A stretch of DNA of 6,088 nucleotides from CALGTL01 sp963579135 (GTDB lineage Bacteria > Chloroflexota > Dehalococcoidia > Lucifugimonadales > Australimonadaceae): assembly GCA_963579135.1 (NCBI GenBank), contig CAUZFB010000091.1, positions 1 to 6,088 on the forward strand, given 5' to 3'. Position 1 is the first letter of the stretch, and the number at the start of each line of letters is the position of its first letter. Positions 1-4,313 of this stretch are shown here, in pieces. The notes under the pieces were generated by a model. It ran no database searches. It worked only from the letters and a program-made list of their open reading frames with translations, and was not told where the DNA came from. Both the position numbers and the translations under genes were made by a program.

Positions 1-136
1 TGATACCCAACGAATATGTCCTCCCCCCTAAGCAGGGGGCCAGGAGAGGGCGGCGCCCCGGTATCACCAAGCCGCAAAACGCCCCTACCGACGAGACCCC
101 GGCCGCTTCGCCGAACTAACCGCTCGATTCAACTAT

Positions 137-181
137 CCGAACCTCCCCAAGCACTCACCCGCGGTGCTTGAGGAGGTTCGG
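137..181. repeat. Long near-perfect inverted repeat (18-bp arms)
   Basis: Left arm 137-154 and right arm 164-181 pair at 17 of 18 positions around a 9-base loop (155-163). The only mismatch is C147 against A171. No run of T follows the right arm, so it is not a standard intrinsic terminator. The right arm contains AGGAGG (171-176), which the stem would hide in an RNA. It lies 39 bases before the start of the PIN-like gene, so a role in that gene's 5' leader is possible. It could equally be a dispersed palindromic repeat. Confidence 0.8.
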
Positions 182-204
182 TACGCCCGCGATGACGACA
201 TTCC

Positions 205-211
205 AAGGAGG
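205..211 (+). promoter_or_regulatory. Ribosome binding site deciding the 221 start
   Basis: AAGGAGG lies 9 bases before the ATG at 221, an almost ideal Shine-Dalgarno match and spacing. It favours 221 over the GTG at 164, which is in the same frame but lies at the first base of the right hairpin arm and has no such site before it. Confidence 0.8.
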
Positions 212-220
212 CAACAAGGG

Positions 221-652
221 ATGAACGTAGGAACGGCCCGATGGCTAATTGATGTTTGCTTGCCCCGAGACAGCTACGACGGGATAGACGCTGTGCATGC
301 TAGTGATCTGTCGCGAGTCCCCGGCGCTGCGGGTCTCCGCGAGGCCCACGGGCTCAATCGGACGCTGGTCACGTGCGCTGAAGAGTTTCGAGGGCCCTGC
401 GCCCTGGCTCTCCAACACCCTGGAGTGGTGATTTTTGAAGAGTCGCCAGCAGACCCCGCTGAGGTGGAGCGCAACCTGAGGCATCTCGAGTTTCGCATAG
501 GCCAATACCACGGTGAGTTGGAATTGGCCGGCAACCGATTCGTTATCCGTGCTGACAAAGAGCTTCTGGTCGTCGGGCCAGAAGGCCAAGAGGCCTCGCT
601 GGAACCGTGGAGAGAAGTACACCTGATGAAAGTACCCGCGTACGCGGTATAA
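221..652 (+). CDS. Small PIN-like (DUF5615-type) domain protein, probably degenerate
   Basis: This is a 143-residue soluble protein of uncertain function. Residues 8-72 follow the layout of DUF5615 PIN-like proteins: an opening strand with LIDVCLP (9-15, Asp11), a segment with a His/Asp pair (HASDL, 26-30), a helix, then LVTCAEEF (49-56) and a closing strand GVVIFEE (68-74). In typical members the last motif reads like T-x-D-x-D-F, and the preceding helix has an acidic residue. Here the first of those aspartates is Ala53, the second is Glu55, and the helix segment (GAAGLREA) lacks an obvious acid. The metal-binding nuclease site therefore looks incomplete. Residues 75-143 are a less typical extension. 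PIN-like proteins of this type are often toxin-like or RNase-like, but no antitoxin gene is seen beside it. The family assignment comes from motif pattern only. A hypothetical protein unrelated to PIN is the alternative. Confidence 0.55.
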   Translation: MNVGTARWLIDVCLPRDSYDGIDAVHASDLSRVPGAAGLREAHGLNRTLVTCAEEFRGPCALALQHPGVVIFEESPADPAEVERNLRHLEFRIGQYHGELELAGNRFVIRADKELLVVGPEGQEASLEPWREVHLMKVPAYAV

Positions 653-661
653 CCGAACAGA

Positions 662-735
662 CCGACTGAGGGAACGCCCTCACTAACTACGATTGATATG
701 CCCCGACACGTCGGGGCCGACTGGAACGCCCTACT
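662..735 (+). repeat. Imperfect direct repeat pair
   Basis: The 19-base sequence CCGACTGGAACGCCCTACT at 717-735 matches 662-684 fully if three bases and one base are gapped out of it. Both copies share the unbroken core GGAACGCCCT (671-680 and 723-732). In the first copy the extra bases complete a TGAGGG/CCCTCA hairpin, which the second copy cannot form. The two copies start 55 bases apart. Confidence 0.65.
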
Positions 736-800
736 CCCCTGGACGTTCTTCGTCTCCCTCCTCCGCAGGCCCCTTCCGACGCGCCACGGGAGTGGGCCAC

Positions 801-837
801 CGGGCCCCGCTGGTCTAACCACGGGGCCCGCTCTTTT
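801..837 (+). terminator. Strong intrinsic terminator
   Basis: A 9-bp G/C stem (CGGGCCCCG 801-809 with CGGGGCCCG 822-830) continues, past a bulged C810, into a 4-bp stem (TGGT 811-814 with ACCA 818-821) with a 3-base loop. It is followed by CTCTTTT (831-837). This is a textbook rho-independent terminator on the plus strand. It would end transcription from the PIN-like gene, or attenuate any leader transcript before pdxA. A T-box or peptide-attenuator role was considered, but no specifier or leader-peptide signature was found. Confidence 0.85.
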
Positions 838-849
838 AAGCCTGACAGG

Positions 850-855
850 TATACT
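850..855 (+). promoter_or_regulatory. Candidate -10 box for leaderless pdxA transcript
   Basis: TATACT matches the sigma70-type -10 consensus at five of six positions and ends 8 bases before the pdxA ATG at 864. This places the expected transcription start at or next to the start codon. No good -35 element is visible at the usual distance, because that position is occupied by the terminator's right arm. No Shine-Dalgarno sequence precedes the ATG, which fits leaderless translation. Confidence 0.55.
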
Positions 856-863
856 TAAATCAT

Positions 864-1880
864 ATGACACCACAACTTCCGCTCGTAGGAATCACCCTTG
901 GCGACCCCGTCGGCGTCGGCCCCGAGGTCGTAGCCAAGGCCCTTGCATCAGGCGAACTGAACGGTATCGCCCGGCTGGTTGTTATCGGCAGCGTGCCCGT
1001 GCTTGACAAAGCGTTGGCACTCACTGACGCGTCGCTCTCGGCGCGCGCAGTAACCGATCCCGCACGCGCGGTGTCCCTCCACGAGGTGCCCGTCTTCGAA
1101 CCCGACGGGCTTCCCAAGGGCCTGCAGGATCTCCCCTATGGCGAAGTCTCAGCAGAGGCAGGTCACGCAGCGATCGTGTGCGTGAAGGCGGCAGCGGAGC
1201 TAGCGATGGCAAGGCGTATCGATGCCATCGCCACGGCACCGATCAACAAGCACGCTGCGAACCTGGCTGGCTACACAGACGTCGGTCACCAGGAGATATA
1301 TCAGTCCATGACAGGTGCGGAACAGGTGGTGACGATGCTCGTCACCACGGGCCTACGCGTGGTCCACCTGACGACGCACCGCTCCCTTCGCGTCGCATGC
1401 GACTACGTGACCAAAGACAACGTCTTGGCGAAGCTCCAACTGACTCACGATTTCTTCGCGTCGCAGGGGTTCTCGCCAGGTAGAATCGCCGCAGCAGCAC
1501 TCAATCCTCACGGCGGCGAGGCAGGCATCATCGGCATGGAGGAAATCGACGAGATCGCACCCGCTGTGGAGGCGGCTCGCGGTGCGGGCATGAGCGTGGC
1601 AGGGCCCATCCCGGCCGACACCGTGTTCAATCAGGCCATAGACGGCAAGTTCGACGTGGTGCTCGCCATGTACCACGACCAAGGGCACGTTGCGATCAAA
1701 GTTCACGACTGGGCATCCAGTGTGACAATGAACCTGGGCCTGCCCTTCCTTCGGACGTCGGTCGATCATGGGACGGCATTCGACATCGCGGGGCGAGGCA
1801 TCGCCGACTCAACCGGCATGGTTCAGGCCGTGAGGCTAGCGGCGTTAGTCTCCGGCAGCGGTTCGATCGCCGATTTCTAG
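864..1880 (+). CDS. pdxA: PdxA-family 4-hydroxythreonine-4-phosphate dehydrogenase (PdxA2-like)
   Basis: This 338-residue protein spans the full length of the PdxA family (E. coli PdxA is about 329). PdxA is a cytosolic, metal-dependent NAD(P) enzyme that oxidises and decarboxylates 4-phosphohydroxy-L-threonine in pyridoxal-phosphate synthesis. Visible hallmarks are TLGDPVGVGPE (11-21), INKHA (127-131), GHQE (141-144) and the three metal-ligand histidines: His172 in VVHLTTH, His216 in LNPHGGE and His271 in MYHDQG. LGLPFLRTSVDHGTAFDIAG (291-310) is the conserved C-terminal segment. YHDQGH followed by AIK, and LRVVHLTTH, resemble the PdxA2 branch, some members of which act on D-threonate or D-erythronate 4-phosphates. 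No DUF1537 kinase, the usual partner in that role, lies nearby, so substrate remains open. The start at 864 has no ribosome binding site but sits just after a -10 box. Family certain, exact reaction less so. Confidence 0.9.
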   Translation: MTPQLPLVGITLGDPVGVGPEVVAKALASGELNGIARLVVIGSVPVLDKALALTDASLSARAVTDPARAVSLHEVPVFEPDGLPKGLQDLPYGEVSAEAGHAAIVCVKAAAELAMARRIDAIATAPINKHAANLAGYTDVGHQEIYQSMTGAEQVVTMLVTTGLRVVHLTTHRSLRVACDYVTKDNVLAKLQLTHDFFASQGFSPGRIAAAALNPHGGEAGIIGMEEIDEIAPAVEAARGAGMSVAGPIPADTVFNQAIDGKFDVVLAMYHDQGHVAIKVHDWASSVTMNLGLPFLRTSVDHGTAFDIAGRGIADSTGMVQAVRLAALVSGSGSIADF

Positions 1881-1905
1881 TTGGGCCAGGCCATGAAGCG
1901 GCGGA

Positions 1906-1914
1906 TGCTATAAT
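1906..1914 (+). promoter_or_regulatory. Extended -10 promoter for proC-yggT
   Basis: TGC followed by a perfect TATAAT (1909-1914) forms an extended -10 element in the 101-base gap between pdxA and proC. The expected transcription start is near 1921, giving a leader of about 60 bases. No clear -35 box is seen at 17 bases, which extended -10 promoters can tolerate. AGGAG at 1972-1976 then serves the proC ATG with a 5-base spacing. This suggests proC and yggT form their own unit, separate from pdxA. Confidence 0.65.
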
Positions 1915-1981
1915 CGGCCTACTTTCAGTCCAGCCTTTTCAGTGCCGTTTTTCAAGATCAGCAAGTGACCCAGGAGCACCC

Positions 1982-2785
1982 ATGCGGACCACGTTCATCG
2001 GCGGCGGAGTGATGGCGGAAGCCATCTTCGGTCGAGCGCTAGCCGCAAACGTGCTAGATGCTGGCAGCGTGGTCGTCGCGGAGCCCATGACCGCACGCCG
2101 AGATTACCTGGCGCAGGCCTACTCGATCGCGGTCACCGATAGCAACGCAGAGGCGGTTGAGAACGCTGAACTTATCGTGCTATCAGTCAAGCCTCAGCAT
2201 TTCCCATCTGTCGCCTCTGGCCTCCAAGGCAAACTAGGAGCCGGCCAGACAGTACTTTCTATCGTCGCGGGGCTCACTGTTCCCTCCATTACGGGCGGGC
2301 TGCAGCATGGCGCGGTGATCCGTGTCATGCCGAATACGCCCGCGCAAGTCGGCCAAGGCATGTCGGTCTGGATGGCGACGGAAACGGTCCCGGAGGAAAC
2401 TCGTGGTGCGGCCAAGGCACTGCTCGGTGTCCTCGGTCTCGAGTGGTACGTAACGGATGAACACTACCTAGACATGGCTACCGCGTTATCCGGCAGTGGA
2501 CCTGCCTACGTTTTCGCGTTTATCGAGTCCCTGGTCGAAGCTGGTGTGTACATGGGCATGCCCCGTGATATGGCGACGACGCTTGCGGTACAAACGGTGT
2601 TGGGTAGCGCACAACTGGCGAAAGAGACAGGCGACAATCCCGCACTGTTGCGTGAGCGCGTCACTTCCCCCGGCGGCACGACCGCCGAGGCACTACGCGA
2701 GTTGGAAAATCGCGGGTTCAGATCGACGATTCTAGAAGCGGTTGCTGCGGCCCATCGCAAGGCCCGCGAACTTGGAGGCCAGTAG
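1982..2785 (+). CDS. proC: Pyrroline-5-carboxylate reductase
   Basis: ProC performs the last step of proline synthesis in the cytosol, reducing 1-pyrroline-5-carboxylate to proline with NAD(P)H. The 267 residues match the usual family length. The N-terminal Rossmann fold starts with the dinucleotide motif IGGGVMAEA (6-14), followed by VLSVKPQ (66-72) at the end of a later strand. RVMPNTPAQVGQG (114-126) is the conserved substrate/nucleotide segment. The C-terminal helical dimerisation domain carries ALSGSGPAYVFAFIE (168-182) and VTSPGGTTAEAL (227-238), the family signature with its catalytic-site Thr and Gly residues. All key motifs are intact. The ATG at 1982 has AGGAG five bases upstream. 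The stop codon TAG shares its G with the GTG start of yggT, so the two genes are translationally coupled. Confidence 0.97.
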   Translation: MRTTFIGGGVMAEAIFGRALAANVLDAGSVVVAEPMTARRDYLAQAYSIAVTDSNAEAVENAELIVLSVKPQHFPSVASGLQGKLGAGQTVLSIVAGLTVPSITGGLQHGAVIRVMPNTPAQVGQGMSVWMATETVPEETRGAAKALLGVLGLEWYVTDEHYLDMATALSGSGPAYVFAFIESLVEAGVYMGMPRDMATTLAVQTVLGSAQLAKETGDNPALLRERVTSPGGTTAEALRELENRGFRSTILEAVAAAHRKARELGGQ

Positions 2786-3060
2786 TGAGTGTTATCGCAG
2801 AATGGCTGGCGACAGTCATCTTCTACATCATGCTTCTGTTTTTCGTTCGAGCGATAGTCAGTTGGTTGTTCGTATTCGGTATCCGGAATCAGATCCTGAT
2901 CCAGATCAATCACACTCTCTCCTCGCTGACCGAACCGATCCTGGCTCCCATCAGGCGGTTTGTTCCCGCTACGGGAGGATTGGATCTGTCGTTCCTGATA
3001 GTGGTATTCGGATTGATGTTCGTGCGGATGCTACTGCAGAGAATCGCTGGAGCCAGCTAG
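2785..3060 (+). CDS. yggT: YggT-family integral membrane protein
   Basis: This small 91-residue membrane protein has a single YggT repeat (two hydrophobic segments), the short form of the family. The first membrane helix spans about residues 8-32 and contains FVRAIVSW (20-27). The hallmark loop LTEPILAPIRRFVP (48-61) comes next, then the second helix at about 67-85 after GGLDLS. YggT proteins and the plant YLMG/CCB3 relatives have been linked to cell division, osmotic tolerance or thylakoid assembly, but a general molecular function is not fixed. The GTG start overlaps the proC stop by one base, with GGAGG at 2774-2778 six bases upstream. The last 30 bases overlap the end of the opposite-strand DUF167 gene. 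Confidence 0.93.
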   Translation: MSVIAEWLATVIFYIMLLFFVRAIVSWLFVFGIRNQILIQINHTLSSLTEPILAPIRRFVPATGGLDLSFLIVVFGLMFVRMLLQRIAGAS

Positions 3061-3309
3061 GCGGGTAAGCAAATCTTCACGTTCCAGAGCGACCTCAAGG
3101 ACCTTGTTCCGATTGCGGTGCCCGCTCACGAGTCTGACGTCCCGCTTCGCGATGCCCAGCCGTTCTCCTAGTAGGTCACAAACCGCTTCATTGGCTTTGC
3201 CCTCTTCGGCCGCAACCGTCACTTTGACGGTCAGCGATCCGTCATCACGGAGTGCGATCTCGCGGGTCCTAGCCTTCGGCTGGACGTGAGCCGTGATCCG
3301 CGTGGCCAT
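3031..3309 (-). CDS. yggU: DUF167 / YggU-family protein
   Basis: This 92-residue cytosolic protein belongs to the DUF167 (YggU/UPF0235) family, normally about 75-110 residues and of unknown biochemical role. The pattern is typical: a basic opening strand TAHVQPKARTREI (6-18), GSLTVKVTV (24-32), the core EEGKANEAV (35-43), LGERLGIAKRDV (47-58) and VSGHRNRNKVLEV (61-73), the G-x-x-x-R-x-K motif. The start at 3309 is chosen because AGGAGGTG (3326-3319) precedes it by 9 bases and homology begins there. A longer reading from 3351 would swallow that site and add an untypical 14-residue extension. The gene points against proC-yggT, although the three are often co-directional in other bacteria, and its 3' end overlaps yggT by 30 bases. 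Confidence 0.9.
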   Translation of the reverse strand: MATRITAHVQPKARTREIALRDDGSLTVKVTVAAEEGKANEAVCDLLGERLGIAKRDVRLVSGHRNRNKVLEVALEREDLLTRLAGSSDSLQ

Positions 3310-3320
3310 GGAGCGCTCCA
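3309..3320. repeat. Perfect 12-bp palindrome between yggU and degV
   Basis: TGGAGCGCTCCA equals its own reverse complement. It spans the gap between the yggU ribosome binding site and its start codon, touching both. In the yggU mRNA it could form a 4-bp stem with loop GCGC. As DNA it could be a dimeric regulator site in the divergent region. A chance palindrome is also possible. Confidence 0.5.
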
Positions 3321-3326
3321 CCTCCT
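3319..3326 (-). promoter_or_regulatory. Ribosome binding site deciding the yggU start
   Basis: Read on the minus strand this is AGGAGGTG, a full complement to the 16S rRNA tail, 9 bases before the ATG at 3309. It rules in the shorter, 92-residue protein. Confidence 0.8.
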
Positions 3327-3336
3327 GTGATGTGCC

Positions 3337-3343
3337 TATAATA
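3337..3343. promoter_or_regulatory. Near-symmetric -10 element for yggU and degV
   Basis: Plus-strand 3337-3342 reads TATAAT, a perfect -10 box placing a degV transcript start near 3349, about 23 bases before its ATG. The minus strand reads TATTAT at 3343-3338, a five-of-six match that would serve yggU with a short leader containing its ribosome binding site. Overlapping -10 boxes on both strands are known to give bidirectional promoters. No strong -35 box is visible on either side. Confidence 0.55.
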
Positions 3344-3371
3344 ACGGCCACTCTGCGCCCTCTGGACTGGC

Positions 3372-4235
3372 ATGACCACCGCGATCGTTACTGATAGCAA
3401 CGTCTCACTCCCCGCAAACCTGCTGGAAGGCCTCCCCATCTCCATCGTTCCCTTGGAGATTCACCATGGCACGCAGATCTACAAGGACGGGGTCGACATC
3501 ACCCCGGCGGAGTTTTACGAGCTCCAGCGCACGGCGAAGATACAGCCAACGACCTCCGCTCCTCAGCCTGGGGCATTCGTTGAGGCTTTCACCCGCGCAG
3601 CAGGAACCGCAGACCACATCATTTGCCTCACACTCTCGTCTCAGCTATCCGCGACGCACTCGGCTGCGATCACCGCACGCGATGCAGTTTCCGGGTCGCT
3701 AGGCGATGTGCGGATCGAGGTAGTCGACTCCTTGAGCGCAGGCACCGCACAGGGGCTCCTTGCGCTCGCTGCCGCGCGCATGGCAAAAGACGGCGCCAAC
3801 ACCGAAGCCCTACTTATGAACATTGGGCGATGGCAATCAAGCGTGCACCTCTACGGCTACTTAAACTCCCTCTACTACATATGGCGCGGGGGACGGGTGC
3901 CTCGGTCGGTGATGTGGATGGGCAAGCTTCTCGATGTGAAACCTGTGCTGCAGCTCAGCGGAGGGAAGATAGGCATGGTGGAGCGCCCGCGTACTGAGCG
4001 CCGTGCGATGAATCGCATCGTGGCGCTGGCGACCCGTGCCGCCGCCGGAGGCCGAACCCAGGTCGCGGTGATGCACGCCGCCGCCCCTGAACAGGCCGAA
4101 GTGCTCGCGCAGCGATTGAAGAGCGTCCTCACGCCTGAAGAGTTGTTCATCACCGAATTCACGCCAGTGATAGGCGCCCACACCGGCCCTGGTTTGGTCG
4201 GCTGTTCAGTACTCCGGCTCGGGCCGCCCGCCTGA
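3372..4235 (+). CDS. degV: DegV-family fatty-acid-binding protein
   Basis: This 287-residue cytosolic protein has the normal DegV length. DegV/FakB proteins bind one fatty acid in a buried pocket. In FakAB systems they present it to the FakA kinase for phosphorylation and entry into phospholipids. Visible family marks are the opening strand AIVTDSNVSLP (4-14), PTTSAPQPGAF (59-69, the TS-x-P motif that contacts the carboxylate), LSSQLSATHSAA (88-99), VVDS (117-120), YYIWRGGRVPR (168-178, the GGR motif), LLDVKPVL (186-193) and VIGAHTGPGLVG (266-277, the His-containing C-terminal motif). No fakA/DAK-type kinase lies in the window, so the ligand and partner are unknown. The ATG at 3372 lacks a clear Shine-Dalgarno sequence (only GGA at 3364-3366). 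Homology begins right at this start. It is transcribed divergently from yggU. Confidence 0.92.
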   Translation: MTTAIVTDSNVSLPANLLEGLPISIVPLEIHHGTQIYKDGVDITPAEFYELQRTAKIQPTTSAPQPGAFVEAFTRAAGTADHIICLTLSSQLSATHSAAITARDAVSGSLGDVRIEVVDSLSAGTAQGLLALAAARMAKDGANTEALLMNIGRWQSSVHLYGYLNSLYYIWRGGRVPRSVMWMGKLLDVKPVLQLSGGKIGMVERPRTERRAMNRIVALATRAAAGGRTQVAVMHAAAPEQAEVLAQRLKSVLTPEELFITEFTPVIGAHTGPGLVGCSVLRLGPPA

Positions 4236-4240
4236 GCCTG

Positions 4241-4249
4241 TGATACGCT
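4241..4249 (+). promoter_or_regulatory. Possible weak extended -10 box for pepA
   Basis: TGA followed by TACGCT (4244-4249) resembles an extended -10 element, with only the TA and final T of the hexamer conserved. A start near 4256 would place the 4261-4280 hairpin at the very 5' end of the pepA mRNA. No -35 box is clear. This is a weak call. Read-through from degV is an alternative, since the gap is only 78 bases. Confidence 0.3.
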
Positions 4250-4260
4250 TCGCAGGCTTG

Positions 4261-4280
4261 GCCAAGCGGATTCGCTTGGC
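4261..4280 (+). other. Perfect hairpin in the degV-pepA gap
   Basis: GCCAAGCG (4261-4268) pairs perfectly with CGCTTGGC (4273-4280) around the tetraloop GATT, and a G-T pair can extend the base. There is no T-run after it (TCGTGCTTACG follows), so it is not a good intrinsic terminator. It could be a 5' stabilising stem of the pepA mRNA, an operator, or a rho-linked 3' end of degV. Confidence 0.6.
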
Positions 4281-4313
4281 TCGTGCTTACGCTCTCAAAC
4301 ACGGAGGATCTCC

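Larger units (their letters stand above)
1..220. other. Left non-coding region with hairpins
   Basis: No convincing gene is seen in the first 220 bases. Short open frames exist but have no ribosome binding site or recognisable protein character. Positions 24-39 form a 6-bp C/G stem (CCCCCT/AGGGGG) around the tetraloop AAGC. Outer pairs 19-22 with 42-45 can extend it across a small internal loop. No T-tract follows, so it is not a clear intrinsic terminator. Such hairpins are common as intergenic repeats or as remnants of 3' untranslated regions. Whether this one recurs in the genome cannot be seen here. Confidence 0.5.
653..863. other. Intergenic region with repeats and hairpins
   Basis: This 211-base gap separates the PIN-like gene from pdxA. 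It holds a short hairpin (667-672 with 677-682, loop AACG), a second short hairpin (CCCCGA 701-706 with TCGGGG 711-716), a pair of imperfect direct repeats (662-684 and 717-735), a strong terminator (801-837) and a -10 box (850-855). No known structured RNA family was recognised. The open frame from 698 runs out of the gap into pdxA in another frame and looks spurious. Confidence 0.6.

Noticed and set aside
164..220. Upstream GTG start adding 19 residues to the PIN-like protein
   Set aside because: The GTG at 164 is the first base of the hairpin's right arm and has no ribosome binding site before it, while AAGGAGG precedes the ATG at 221 at ideal spacing. The added residues show no family similarity.
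653..837. T-box or other known riboswitch before pdxA
   Set aside because: The terminator is convincing, but the T-box antiterminator consensus and a specifier loop are missing, and no other known riboswitch core was recognised.
274..873. Long minus-strand open frame (199 codons)
   Set aside because: It is antisense to the PIN-like gene and crosses the terminator and the pdxA promoter. The product is rich in Arg, Pro, Ser and Gly without domain character, as expected for a shadow frame in GC-rich DNA.
698..1006. Plus-strand frame through the gap into pdxA, considered as a leader peptide
   Set aside because: It has no stop before the terminator, no ribosome binding site, and runs out of frame into pdxA. 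No cluster of a single regulatory codon followed by a stop is seen, so attenuation by a leader peptide is not supported.
1353..1769. Minus-strand open frame (138 codons) inside pdxA
   Set aside because: It lies wholly antisense to an intact, motif-complete pdxA and has no ribosome binding site or recognisable domain.
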